Source: Bacteroidales bacterium 52_46
GTDB lineage: Bacteria; Bacteroidota; Bacteroidia; Bacteroidales; Muribaculaceae
DNA length: 64,000 bases
Assembly (NCBI GenBank): GCA_001915385.1
Contig: MNQK01000002.1
Location: 124,001-188,000, forward strand
Direction of reading: 5' to 3'
Part shown: piece by piece, positions 31,120 to 39,868 of the stretch
Layout of the letters: each line of letters opens with the position of its first letter
How positions within the stretch are numbered: position 1 is the first letter of the stretch
Program-made: the position numbers and the translations under genes
The notes under the pieces: model-generated
Seen by the model: the letters and a program-made list of their open reading frames with translations, nothing else
What the model was told of the DNA's origin: nothing
Database searches by the model: none

Positions 31120-31222
31120 AACTCAATTTCCGCGGTAAAAAACCGCGGCTACTATACGAGCGATTTGGTAATCAGCATGGTAGTAGCCGCGGTTTTTAAC
31201 CGCGATCCGATAAAATTGAGTT
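31120..31222. repeat. CCGCGGTT double-hairpin repeat, copy 1
   Basis: Two inverted arms (31131-31154 and 31181-31204), each itself a mini-hairpin of the type CGCGGTnAAAAACCGCG followed by GCTACTA, around a 26-bp spacer. Outer arms AACTCAATTT / AAATTGAGTT extend the palindrome. It lies between the converging ATPase and xylose-transporter genes; 31055-31327 holds nothing else. Confidence 0.8.
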
Positions 31223-31327
31223 CTGCACCATCTTCTATTAAGAAGAGTGGACGTATTACGAAGGCCGGAGATATGTTACGATGGATTGTTCTTTTGTAAC
31301 TTCTCCTGTAATACTGTTTATACCTGC

Positions 31328-32812
31328 CTACGCTTTGTTGCCGCGTTTGCGCCAGTAGCCGGTCATCTGCTCGAGGGTCTTGCCTTTGGTTTCGGGCACG
31401 AGCTTGAGCACGAACCATGCGGCGAGGATACAGATTACGCCGTAGAGTGCGTAGGTGAACACGTGGCCGAAGTTGTCCATTCCACCCACTTTCATGTTGT
31501 ACATCGGAATGAATGTCGATGAAACGATGAAGTTGAATATCCACTGGAAGGCCACTGCTATGGCGATGGCCGCGCTGCGGATGGTGTTGGGGAATATCTC
31601 GGAAATGAGTACCCAGCATATCGGGCCCCACGAGAACATGAAGCATGCCGAATAAATCATGATAGCGGCAACCGAAACCACGGGGGGAAGCGCCACAAGA
31701 TTAGGCAGCGCCACGCCGAAAGCACCCACAGCCATGCCTATCGAACCGGTGATGAGCAGCGGTTTGCGGCCCCAGCGCTCCACGGTGAAAATGGCGAGCA
31801 CGGTGAACGCTATGTTGATCACGCCCATTATGACGGTCTGCACCATCGGGTTGCCCATGCCCATCGACTCGAATATGCGCGGTGCGTAGTAGAGCACCGC
31901 ATTGATGCCGATGGCCTGCTGGAATACCGAAAGCATGATACCGACGAATACCACCATGATGCCGAACGAGAACAGGCGCTCGTTTTTCACGCTGGTGGTA
32001 GCCTTGATGTCTGACAATATCTCACGCGCCTTGGCCACACCGTTGATGCGGGCAAGCACATAGAGCGCCTGCTCGTCGCGTCCCTTCATGGCGAGGAAAC
32101 GGGGCGACATCGGCACGAAGCATACAAGAACGATGAACGCGCCGGCCACGAATGCCTCGCTCCCGAACATATAGCGCCATCCGGTCTCGACCGTCCACTG
32201 CGCCTCGGCGGGGAACGACAGATGTGCTATCTGCTCGACCGTAGGCTGAAGGTGGTCGCCGAGTATCAGCGTATTGACTACGTAGACTACAAGCTGTCCG
32301 AAGATGATTGCGAACTGGTTCCACGACACCAAAGCGCCTCGCTTGTCGGCCGGAGCCACCTCGGCGATATACATCGGGCATACGGCCGAAGCGAGTCCGA
32401 CGCCGACACCGCCGATAATGCGGTAGAAATTAAACATATAGAGAAGGCTGAGCGACGGCTTGCCATGCTCGAAGAAGAGGAATTCGGGGCAATAGCTTCC
32501 CAATGCCGACACGAAGAAGAACACGCCGGCTATAAGCAGCGAACGTTTGCGCCCGAAACGTGACGCGAAGAAGCCCGACAGCGCCGAGCCTATGATACAG
32601 CCTATCAGTGCGCTCGACGATGTGATGCCGTGCATAGTGTCGGTATAGGTGAAGTCAGAGGCACCAGAGAAGAATGCCTGCAATCCCTTTTCCGCTCCGG
32701 AAATGACGGCTGTGTCGTATCCGAAAAGCAAGCCTCCGAGCACTGCCACGGCCACGATGCCGTAGAGATAGCCCATCGACCCCTTCTGTGGTAAATTCAT
32801 ATATTTGCTCAT
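31328..32812 (-). CDS. xylE: Sugar:proton symporter, XylE-like (MFS)
   Basis: A 494-residue, 12-helix transporter of the sugar-porter family. It carries GGLLFGYDTAVISGAEKGLQ in helix 1, the cytoplasmic motif RFGRKRSLL, GVGVGLASAVCPMYIAEVAPADKRGALVS, QQAIGINAVLYYAPRIFESMG and the terminal PETKGKTLEQM. It follows xylB and xylA, so D-xylose is the likely substrate. The start at 32812 gives the family-like N-terminus; an upstream start at 32866 would be shared with the repeat region. Confidence 0.9.
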   Translation of the reverse strand: MSKYMNLPQKGSMGYLYGIVAVAVLGGLLFGYDTAVISGAEKGLQAFFSGASDFTYTDTMHGITSSSALIGCIIGSALSGFFASRFGRKRSLLIAGVFFFVSALGSYCPEFLFFEHGKPSLSLLYMFNFYRIIGGVGVGLASAVCPMYIAEVAPADKRGALVSWNQFAIIFGQLVVYVVNTLILGDHLQPTVEQIAHLSFPAEAQWTVETGWRYMFGSEAFVAGAFIVLVCFVPMSPRFLAMKGRDEQALYVLARINGVAKAREILSDIKATTSVKNERLFSFGIMVVFVGIMLSVFQQAIGINAVLYYAPRIFESMGMGNPMVQTVIMGVINIAFTVLAIFTVERWGRKPLLITGSIGMAVGAFGVALPNLVALPPVVSVAAIMIYSACFMFSWGPICWVLISEIFPNTIRSAAIAIAVAFQWIFNFIVSSTFIPMYNMKVGGMDNFGHVFTYALYGVICILAAWFVLKLVPETKGKTLEQMTGYWRKRGNKA

Positions 32813-32830
32813 GGTATATTTATTTAATTC

Positions 32831-32913
32831 ATAACGCGGTTTCAAACCGCGTCTACTAATCGTCATCGACCGATTGTCAAGCAGGTAGTAGACGCGGTTT
32901 TTAACCGCGTTAT
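32831..32913. repeat. CCGCGGTT-type double-hairpin repeat, copy 2
   Basis: Arms ATAACGCGGTTTCAAACCGC... (32831-32858) and its near complement (32886-32913, two mismatches) surround a 27-bp spacer. It sits inside the xylose operon between xylA and the transporter gene, where it may tune the transporter relative to the enzymes. Confidence 0.75.
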
Positions 32914-32943
32914 ATCGTCATTTCATATTTTGACAATGACGGA

Positions 32944-34263
32944 TTATACATACATGTTGACGATGGCTTCGTAGAGTTCCTGCTTGCCTGAGGTCTGCTT
33001 CGGCTCGCCGTTTTTCTTGGCGTAGGCCACTACATCCTCAAGCGAGAGCTTGCCCTCCTCGAATGCCTTGCCTTCGCCTGCGTCAAACGATGCGTAGCGG
33101 TCGGCGAGAATCTTCTTGTAGGGCGATTTCTCGAGCACGTCGGCAGCCGAGAGAAGCGCGCGTGCCATGGCGTCTATGCCGGCGATATGGGCGATGAAAA
33201 TATCCTCGAGGTCTGTCGAGTTGCGGCGGGTCTTGGCGTCGAAGTTGCATCCGCCGTTGCCGAGGCCGCCGTTGCGGATTATCTGCATCATGGCCTGGGT
33301 AAGCTCGTAGTTGTCGATGGGGAACTGGTCGGTATCCCAGCCGTTCTGGTAGTCACCGCGGTTGGCGTCGATGGATCCGAGCATGCCGTTGTCGACAGCT
33401 ACTGCGAGTTCATGCTCGAAAGTGTGGCCGGCGAGAGTGGCGTGGTTCACCTCGATATTCACCTTGAAATCCTTGTCGAGGCCGTGAGCTTTGAGGAAAC
33501 CGATTACAGTCTCAGTGTCAACGTCATATTGATGCTTGGTCGGTTCCATCGGTTTGGGCTCGATGAGGAAAGTGCCCTTGAAACCTTTGGCACTGGCATA
33601 GTCGCGTGCCATTGTGAGCATTGTGGCAAGATGCTCTTTCTCACGTTTCTGGTCAGTGTTGAGCAGGCTCATATAGCCTTCGCGGCCGCCCCAGAACACA
33701 TAATTCGTACCGCCGAGCTCAATAGTGGCGTCGATGGCGTTCTTGATCTGGACGCATGCGCGGGCCACGACATCGAAGTCGGGGTTGGTGGCTGCGCCGT
33801 TCATATAGCGGGCTGCGCTGAACACATTGGCTGTGCCCCACAGGTTCTTGATGCCTGTCTCGGCCATCTTCTCCTTGATATAGGCCACAACGGCTTTGAG
33901 GTTGGCTTCATACTCCTCGATTGAGTTACCCTCGCTGACGAGGTCGACATCGTGGAAGCAGAAATATTCTATACCCATCTTGGTCATGAACTCGAAACCG
34001 GCGTCAACTTTCTGTTTTGCAAGCTCTACGGCGTCGGTCGTACCCTCGTTCCAGGGGAATTTCTTAGTGCCGCCGCCGAACTGGTCGCCACCCTCGGCGC
34101 AAAGTGTATGCCACCATGCCATGGCGAATTTAAGCCATTCCTTCATCGGTTTGCCGAGCACCACGCGGTCAGCGTCGTAGTAGCGGTAGGCCATCGGGTT
34201 GTAAGACTCTGTTCCTTCAAATTTAATTTTTCCTATTCCGGGAAAATACTCTTTTGTAGCCAT
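32944..34263 (-). CDS. xylA: Xylose isomerase
   Basis: A 439-residue enzyme converting D-xylose to D-xylulose. The catalytic and metal-binding segments are present: FCFHDVDL (His), FWGGREGYMSLLNTD, FLIEPKPMEPTKHQYD (Glu), VNIEVNHATLAGHTFEHEL and GSIDANRGDYQNGWDTDQFP. Length matches the class II (long) isomerases. The start at 34263 (MATKEYFPGIGKIKFEG) is the family start; an in-frame upstream start is not supported. It follows xylB after a hairpin-rich gap. Confidence 0.97.
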   Translation of the reverse strand: MATKEYFPGIGKIKFEGTESYNPMAYRYYDADRVVLGKPMKEWLKFAMAWWHTLCAEGGDQFGGGTKKFPWNEGTTDAVELAKQKVDAGFEFMTKMGIEYFCFHDVDLVSEGNSIEEYEANLKAVVAYIKEKMAETGIKNLWGTANVFSAARYMNGAATNPDFDVVARACVQIKNAIDATIELGGTNYVFWGGREGYMSLLNTDQKREKEHLATMLTMARDYASAKGFKGTFLIEPKPMEPTKHQYDVDTETVIGFLKAHGLDKDFKVNIEVNHATLAGHTFEHELAVAVDNGMLGSIDANRGDYQNGWDTDQFPIDNYELTQAMMQIIRNGGLGNGGCNFDAKTRRNSTDLEDIFIAHIAGIDAMARALLSAADVLEKSPYKKILADRYASFDAGEGKAFEEGKLSLEDVVAYAKKNGEPKQTSGKQELYEAIVNMYV

Positions 34264-34317
34264 AATATAAAAGTGTTTATGTTGTTGATTATATTGATTT
34301 ACAGTTAACGTATTTAC

Positions 34318-34343
34318 TTGTAGGGACGCGATGAATCGCGTCC
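34318..34343. repeat. Short GTAGGGACGCG repeat, copy 3
   Basis: TTGTAGGGACGCGAT followed by its near-immediate inversion (GGACGCGAT-GA-ATCGCGTCC, 9-bp arms). It is a collapsed form of the larger elements at 24793 and 29455, lying between xylB and xylA. Confidence 0.6.
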
Positions 34344-34361
34344 GCGTCCGGATGGACATTC

Positions 34362-34425
34362 AAACAGGAGCACAAAAGAACAAAATTATTTTTGTGCTCC
34401 TGCCATAGCTATTGTGCTCCTGTTT
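34362..34425 (-). terminator. Mutually exclusive hairpins in the xylB-xylA gap
   Basis: One CAGGAGCACAA-type arm (34362-34377) can pair with either of two complementary copies (34390-34402 and 34412-34425). In the RNA two tandem CAGGAGCACAA segments lie right after the xylB stop and compete for one CTCCTG arm, giving an 11-14 bp stem either way. It could be a partial terminator or an mRNA-stability element. Confidence 0.6.
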
Positions 34426-34427
34426 AA

Positions 34428-35909
34428 CTACAACATTGTCCCAAGCACCGACTTCCAGCGGGCGTAGGCCTCGAGGTAGGGGGTGCGGTCGGCGGCGGGA
34501 GCTATCTCGCCGAGGAGCTGCAGCGACTCGAACGCTTCGGCGGCATTCCTGTAGATGCCGGCTCCTATGCCGGCTCCGCGTGCGGCGCCCACCGAGCCGT
34601 CGGTCTCGTACAGGCGTATTGTAGCGCCCGACACCGACGCGAGCGTGTCGCGGAATATCGGCGAGAGGAACATGTTGGCTTTTCCGGCCGAAATGCAGTC
34701 GATTTTCATGCCGATTTCCTGCATTATCTCCATGCCGTACATGAACGAGAACACGATTCCCTCCTGGGCGGCACGCATGATGTGGCGGCGGTCATGCACG
34801 TTGAAGTTTATGCCGTGCATCGAGCAGCCGATTTCCTTGTTCTGCAGCACGCGTTCCGCTCCGTTGCCGAACGGCAGTACCGTCACTCCGGCGCTCCCTA
34901 CGGGCACCTCAGCGGCGAGGTCGTTCATCTCGGCGTATCCGCAGCCCGCAGGAGCCACGTTGCGCTTTATCCATGAGTTGAGTATGCCGGTGCCGTTGAT
35001 GCAGGTCATGACGCCCACACGTGTCCGGTCGGCGGAATGGTTGACGTGGGCGAAATTGTTGACGCGCGACAGCGGGTCATAGTCCACCGTGCCGTTGATG
35101 CCGTAGACCACGCCCGATGTTCCGGCGGTCGACGCCACCTGTCCCGGTTCGAGCACACCGAGCGAGAGCGCGTTGTTGGGCTGGTCGCCGGCGCGGTAGG
35201 TCACCGGTGTACCTTCGGCGAGACCGAGTTCGGCAGCCGCAGCGGCGGTCACCGTGCCCTGCGGTCCGAATGTGGCTTTCACCTCAGGCAGTATGTCGGG
35301 ATTATAGCCGTAATAGTCGAGGAGGAACCGGGCGGGAGCATTCTCCTTGAAGTCCCACAGCATATACTCCGATAACCCCTCGGGATTGGTGCATATCTCG
35401 CCGGTAAGGCGGTAGGCGATATAGTCGCCCGGCAGCATCACTTTATATATTTTTTCGAAGATTTCGGGTTCGTTCTCCTTCACCCACTGCAGTTTGGCGG
35501 CGGTAAAGTTGCCGGGCGAATTGAGCAACCGGTCGAGGCAGCTGTCAGGGCCGATTTCGGCAAACGCCTTTTCGCCGTATGGCACCCCGCGCGAGTCGCA
35601 CCAGATGATGGCGTCGCGCAGTTCGCGGCCGTCGCGGTCTATCGCCACGAGGCCGTGCATCTGGTAGGATATGCCTATGGCCTTGATGTCGGCGGGATTC
35701 ACCTTTGACTGCGACAGCACCGACGCGGTGACCTCCCTGAGGTAGCTCCACCAGTCGGCGGGACGCTGCTCGGCCCACCCCGGGCGCAACGCCTTGATGG
35801 GCGCTTCGGCGCGCGGATAGAAATCGCCGGCGACAGTGCGTCCCGACTCTACTTCAACTAACGATGCTTTGACTGACGACGACCCTACGTCGTAACCGAG
35901 TAGATACAT
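34428..35909 (-). CDS. xylB: Xylulokinase (FGGY family)
   Basis: A 493-residue kinase phosphorylating D-xylulose. The N-terminal phosphate motif GYDVGSSSVKASLVEVESG, the central ISYQMHGLVAIDRDG (substrate Met/His), WCDSRG, and the C-terminal AGTSGVVYGI and ISAGKANMFLSPIFRDTLA (FGGY signature region) fit the family. It is the first gene of the xylB-xylA-transporter operon, about 107 nt after a possible -7 box. No xylose regulator gene is nearby. Confidence 0.94.
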   Translation of the reverse strand: MYLLGYDVGSSSVKASLVEVESGRTVAGDFYPRAEAPIKALRPGWAEQRPADWWSYLREVTASVLSQSKVNPADIKAIGISYQMHGLVAIDRDGRELRDAIIWCDSRGVPYGEKAFAEIGPDSCLDRLLNSPGNFTAAKLQWVKENEPEIFEKIYKVMLPGDYIAYRLTGEICTNPEGLSEYMLWDFKENAPARFLLDYYGYNPDILPEVKATFGPQGTVTAAAAAELGLAEGTPVTYRAGDQPNNALSLGVLEPGQVASTAGTSGVVYGINGTVDYDPLSRVNNFAHVNHSADRTRVGVMTCINGTGILNSWIKRNVAPAGCGYAEMNDLAAEVPVGSAGVTVLPFGNGAERVLQNKEIGCSMHGINFNVHDRRHIMRAAQEGIVFSFMYGMEIMQEIGMKIDCISAGKANMFLSPIFRDTLASVSGATIRLYETDGSVGAARGAGIGAGIYRNAAEAFESLQLLGEIAPAADRTPYLEAYARWKSVLGTML

Positions 35910-36022
35910 GGCAATATAAGGATTTTGATGTTAGGTTAAATGTCCGATACGACACGGCGGCAACATTTGCCTGCCACACGACTAAGCAATCCGGCAGGCG
36001 TTGTCTCGCTCACTGTGCTAAG

Positions 36023-36030
36023 CAAATTTA
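36023..36030 (-). promoter_or_regulatory. Possible -7 box of the xylose operon (TAAATTTG)
   Basis: Minus-strand TAAATTTG gives a start near 36016 and a leader of about 107 nt, which contains a 7-bp inverted repeat GCCTGCC/GGCAGGC (35969-35975, 35993-35999). No -33 TTTG is evident, consistent with an activated promoter. Region 35910-36160 shows nothing else. Confidence 0.45.
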
Positions 36031-36160
36031 CTGAGTTTTTTGCGTTTCAGCATATAATTAATCCACCTATTTATAGCTGATTTGCTAACGGTATGGGCAT
36101 AAAATGTTTTTTTGCGTCAAAAAAATGCTCATTTGGTGCATTTTTTTGAATTATCCCTGC

Positions 36161-36535
36161 TTACCAGTCTATGACTACGGCTGCATCGTCGAGTTCCGAA
36201 CCGGCGATGGGCGGTTTGACTTTTGCCACACGCAAATGCCCGCCGGTAATATGCGGCCACTTTCCGACGAGAGCTTTATGCAGACGCCACGCTACATGTT
36301 CGAGCAGCCGCGACGGCTCCGAATTGACTTCGCGCACCGTTTCCACGATGTCGGCATAGCTCAGGGTAAGCTCAATATCGTCAGTTCCGGCGGCCTCGAG
36401 CCACGGCACGGCCACATCGACATCGTAACTGAAAATATTGCCGACGCGCGTTTCCTGCTCGAAAACGCCATGATAGCCCCGCAGGCGCAGCCCGTTGACC
36501 TGTATGCGTGTAGTAATCGACTGTTTCGTATCCAT
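36161..36535 (-). CDS. folB: Dihydroneopterin aldolase
   Basis: A 124-residue FolB-like enzyme of folate biosynthesis. It has the opening RIQVNGLRLRGYHGVFEQETRVGNIFSYDVDV (active-site Glu in GVFEQE), LTLSYADIVETV and SRLLEHVAWRLHKAL. Length is normal. It follows the flippase gene by 33 nt and is probably the last gene of the EnvC-flippase-folB transcript; the functional link is not obvious. Confidence 0.92.
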   Translation of the reverse strand: MDTKQSITTRIQVNGLRLRGYHGVFEQETRVGNIFSYDVDVAVPWLEAAGTDDIELTLSYADIVETVREVNSEPSRLLEHVAWRLHKALVGKWPHITGGHLRVAKVKPPIAGSELDDAAVVIDW

Positions 36536-36568
36536 ATCGTTATATTTTATTGCAGAACCGACGCGGTA

Positions 36569-38029
36569 TCAGCGTCCCGTTATCATTGATTTCAGCACCC
36601 GGAATGCCGCTACCGATGTCACGGCCGCGACTATCGCCGGGACTATGCGCACTCCTTCCATGCGCGCCCATGCGCATCCGGCGGTTATCAGCACGGCTGC
36701 AGCTGAAAGCAGCGCCACGCGCCGGTTGAGCCGCATCCGGTAGCGGCCGAAATACACCGCGCCGGTGATTATGACGTACAGACCGTACCATGCCGTATAG
36801 GCCACCCCGAGGCCGTCAAGACCGCCGAGACGGTAACCGACGAAACTGAGCACAAGGAATGCCACGCCGCTGGCGCTTTCGGTCAGCAGGTACACGCGGC
36901 CGTCGCCACGCGCAAGAAGCGTGTAGGCCATGCACCATGACAACGCGCGGAACACCGTTCCCGCCAGCGCCGCGTTGACATACCCGGCAGCCGGCATGAA
37001 CTCGTCGCTGTAAAGCAACCGTATGATTACGTCGTCGAGCGTCATCATCATCGTGGCTCCGGGGAGCACCACGAGCACGGCCACCATGACTTCGTGGCTG
37101 ACGAAGGTCGACACCCTCCTCACCGAAGCCTGCACTTTGCTTATGCGCGGAAAAAATTCAAACCCTATCGCGGTAAATAGCAGTCCGAGGTATTTGCTGA
37201 CTATCGTGTAACCGGCCTGATACTGCCCCACCTCGTCGATTCCGGCCTCATGGTTAAGGTAAGCCATGAAAATATAATTGACGGCCATTGCTATGAATAC
37301 CGAGAGCGTCATATAGATGCCGAGCGTCACGAAATCCTTCCCCTCGGCCATAAGTTCACGCCGCGTCAGCCGCACGCGTCCAGAGAATGGGGTGCCGGCT
37401 CCGACGCGTCTCTCACGCAGCACGAAAACCGCCGCGGCCTGGCACGCGAAATATGCGAGAATGGACCACACCACGCTCTCCTCCCCCATGAACCAATAAA
37501 GCGGCACCGACACGGCAAGGCCGCCGAGAGTACCCCATACCGTGGCGCGTGCCAGGCGGTTGAGTCGGTCCAGGCCCTGCATTATGGCCAGTTCGCCGTT
37601 GGTCACAGCCGAAAGCATGACGGCCACTGAGAGTATTATGAAACCGAGGGTGTATTGTTCGTTGCCGAAAGTAAGACGGCTCAGCAGCGGGGAGAAGACG
37701 AGCGTGAGGAATGCGCCGGCGATACCGAGTATCCATGCCCACCCGCGCACGGCGGCCACCACACGGCGGAGCGTGCCGCCTTCACCGGCCGACGCGATGT
37801 TGCGTACCGGGCTCTGGCGTATACCGAGCTGCGTGAGGGTGGTGATGGCATCGATGGCGGTATTGAACAGGCCGAAAAGACCTACGCCCATCGAGCCGAG
37901 CCACAGCGCCACGAGTTTCGTGCGCACTATACCGCAGCCGATGGTGACGAGCTGCACCCACGAGAAGAGCCACATAGTCCTAACTACCTTGCCCGACGTG
38001 TTCGCGCCTACGCCTTTCACCGCAGCCAT
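36569..38029 (-). CDS. Oligosaccharide flippase / MATE-like membrane protein
   Basis: A 486-residue protein with 12-14 membrane helices, of the polysaccharide-transporter (Wzx-like, PST) superfamily. N-terminal helices include GSMGVGLFGLFNTAIDAITTL and central GYTIVSKYLGLLFTAIGFEFFPRIS. It probably moves a lipid-linked sugar or another envelope precursor; substrate cannot be told. It overlaps the upstream EnvC-like gene by 13 bp, so translation is coupled. Confidence 0.85.
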   Translation of the reverse strand: MAAVKGVGANTSGKVVRTMWLFSWVQLVTIGCGIVRTKLVALWLGSMGVGLFGLFNTAIDAITTLTQLGIRQSPVRNIASAGEGGTLRRVVAAVRGWAWILGIAGAFLTLVFSPLLSRLTFGNEQYTLGFIILSVAVMLSAVTNGELAIMQGLDRLNRLARATVWGTLGGLAVSVPLYWFMGEESVVWSILAYFACQAAAVFVLRERRVGAGTPFSGRVRLTRRELMAEGKDFVTLGIYMTLSVFIAMAVNYIFMAYLNHEAGIDEVGQYQAGYTIVSKYLGLLFTAIGFEFFPRISKVQASVRRVSTFVSHEVMVAVLVVLPGATMMMTLDDVIIRLLYSDEFMPAAGYVNAALAGTVFRALSWCMAYTLLARGDGRVYLLTESASGVAFLVLSFVGYRLGGLDGLGVAYTAWYGLYVIITGAVYFGRYRMRLNRRVALLSAAAVLITAGCAWARMEGVRIVPAIVAAVTSVAAFRVLKSMITGR

Positions 38030-39450
38030 ACTTCGGGATTTTCTTTGGTTACAGATTTTGCATTGGCGGCGTTGCGTATCTCGAAATGGAGTATGGAGCG
38101 GTTGTTGTCGGCGGCGTCGACATAGACAGTGCCAAGTTTCTGGCCGGTCTTCACCTTGTCGCCGGTACGCACGGCGAGTGTGCCGAGATTGGCGTAGACG
38201 GTCAGGTAATGGCCGTGGCGTACGAGCACCACGTTGTTGTAGCCGTCGGGACAGAATATCGCCGATACCTCGCCGTCAAACACGCTCTTTACCGCGGCGC
38301 CGCTCGATGTCTCCATATCGATTCCCGCATTGTCGGTGACCACATGCTTGTGGAGCGGATGCTGCTGGCGGCCGAAACGCTTCACTATGTTGTGGGGGCT
38401 GACAGGATAGCTCAGGCGACCTTTGTTGGCGGCGAAATCGGATGCGAGTGCCGGAGCCGGCTGCTTCTTCCCGGATGCTTTCGGCGCCGGGGAAGTCGGA
38501 CGAGTCTGACCTGTCCGACCGGTCTGACTTTGGGGAGCTGTCGGCGTTGTGCCGGGCTTGGCGGCTTTGTCAGCGGAAGGGGCGGGTGTTGCCGATGCCT
38601 TCTGTTCGGCAGCTTTACGCTCCTCGGCTTTGCGGCGTTCTTCAGCCTTGCGCTGCTCCTCGGCGCGTCGTTTTTCCTCTTCGCGCTGCCTACGTTTCTG
38701 CTCTTCGAGAGCCTTGCGCTGCTCCTCCTTTATTATTCGGTCAAGCTCGCGGTCGAGCGCTGCTGCCTGCCGCTGCTGGTCGCGGAGCACTTTGCGCAAG
38801 TCGGCTTCCTTCCCTTTGAGCGATGCCACGATGCGGTCGGTCTCGGCGGCGCGCTGACTCAGTTCGGCATGGCGCATCGACATGCGCATGGCCAGTTCCC
38901 TGTTCTGCGTCATAAGGGTGTCGATATAGCGGCGGCGTTCGTCGAGCTGCGCCTTTACGGCATTGATGTTCGCCACCTTGCGCTGACGCCAGCGCGAGAA
39001 CTGCTTGAGTGCGTTGGCACGGCGGAAAGCCTGCGTGAACGAATTGGAGGAGAAAATGAAAGCGAGATTGTTCATCGACATGCGGGAGCGGCGCGAATTG
39101 CGCAGTATGTCGGCATATACATCTTTCAGTTCGGTGAGCTTGCTGTCGAGCTTGGCCGCGGAGTCACGCGCCGTCTGTGCCTCCACGTCGAGCGAGTCGA
39201 TTGACGCCTGAATACCGGCGATAGTGCTGTTGATGGTCTGCGACTCGGCCTGCAGGCGGTTGAGGTCGTTGAGCTTAGATTTGAGCTGCCGGGCATTCTC
39301 CTTGATCTGTGCGTCGGTCTGCTTGATTTTCTGTTCGGTAATGCGTTGCTGGTGCTTGACGCTCTTTGATGTGCGCGGCTTGGCACCGGCATCCTCTACC
39401 GACACCAGACACAACAACATAATACCGATTGCTATAAATAACTTCTTCAT
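38017..39450 (-). CDS. EnvC-like murein hydrolase activator (coiled coil plus M23 domain)
   Basis: A 477-residue exported protein. Residues 1-22 are a signal peptide (MKKLFIAIGIMLLCLVS). Two coiled-coil blocks follow (about 25-130 and 155-300, the second rich in EEQRKALEEQKRRQREEEKRR). A low-complexity Pro/Thr/Lys linker leads to a degenerate M23/LytM domain (about 365-477: HKHVVTDNAGIDMETSSGAAVKSVFDGEV...VLVRHGHYLTVYANL). The catalytic His-x-His pattern is incomplete, as in activators such as EnvC. The linker contains residues SQTGRTGQTRPTS encoded by a GTCGGAC-type repeat. Start at 39450 begins the signal peptide. Confidence 0.9.
   Translation of the reverse strand: MKKLFIAIGIMLLCLVSVEDAGAKPRTSKSVKHQQRITEQKIKQTDAQIKENARQLKSKLNDLNRLQAESQTINSTIAGIQASIDSLDVEAQTARDSAAKLDSKLTELKDVYADILRNSRRSRMSMNNLAFIFSSNSFTQAFRRANALKQFSRWRQRKVANINAVKAQLDERRRYIDTLMTQNRELAMRMSMRHAELSQRAAETDRIVASLKGKEADLRKVLRDQQRQAAALDRELDRIIKEEQRKALEEQKRRQREEEKRRAEEQRKAEERRKAEERKAAEQKASATPAPSADKAAKPGTTPTAPQSQTGRTGQTRPTSPAPKASGKKQPAPALASDFAANKGRLSYPVSPHNIVKRFGRQQHPLHKHVVTDNAGIDMETSSGAAVKSVFDGEVSAIFCPDGYNNVVLVRHGHYLTVYANLGTLAVRTGDKVKTGQKLGTVYVDAADNNRSILHFEIRNAANAKSVTKENPEVWLR
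38495..38528. repeat. GTCGGAC/GTCTGAC repeat inside the EnvC-like gene, copy 2
   Basis: The block GTCGGACGAGTCTGACCTGT... ends GTCTGAC, matching the intergenic repeats at 19383-19426 and 57846-57881. It is in frame and encodes about residues 308-319 of the linker. Confidence 0.6.
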
Positions 39451-39504
39451 CAGGCTCACACAAATAACTGACCCACCCACACAAATAACCGACCACCCAC
39501 CTCG

Positions 39505-39512
39505 CAAAGATA
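39505..39512 (-). promoter_or_regulatory. -7 box of the EnvC operon (TATCTTTG)
   Basis: Minus-strand TATCTTTG gives a start near 39499, about 48 nt before the ATG at 39450. The leader contains two tandem 21-bp units around TTATTTGTGTGGGTGGG. No clear -33 TTTG. Confidence 0.55.
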
Positions 39513-39644
39513 ATGAAAAATCATACACCATAACCCTCCATTCTCCATTTTTGTTCAAAAAAATAATCGACAGGGCTAAAATCTCCCGCACCCATTGTAC
39601 TCATGCTCTCCTGTAAAAAAATGCAATCAACAAATGTTACTTTC

Positions 39645-39675
39645 TTTGATTTTTAGTTAAAAATGCATATATTTG
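39645..39675 (+). promoter_or_regulatory. Promoter of the GLUG protein and amylase genes
   Basis: -33 TTTG (39645-39648), exactly 19 bp, -7 TATATTTG (39668-39675). Start near 39681 leaves a 188-nt leader before the ATG at 39869. In 39451-39868 this promoter and the divergent EnvC promoter are the only features seen. Confidence 0.75.
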
Positions 39676-39868
39676 CCCATGTCATTACTAACATTTCCGT
39701 AATATCATCGCCTTAAACGCATTCACAATACCGTCAATCAGCACTTGACTTAACGTTTTCGGCTGTCAATTTCGCAAAGCCCTTCCCGGCATGACTCAGC
39801 GGAGCCTTGCCGATGAGAACATATATATTCACTTATCTACTTACATTTTTTTTAATTTATCTGTTTTA

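Noticed and set aside
34264..34359. N-terminal extension of xylose isomerase
   Set aside because: The added residues are unlike the family and run through the intergenic leader; the conserved start is 34263.
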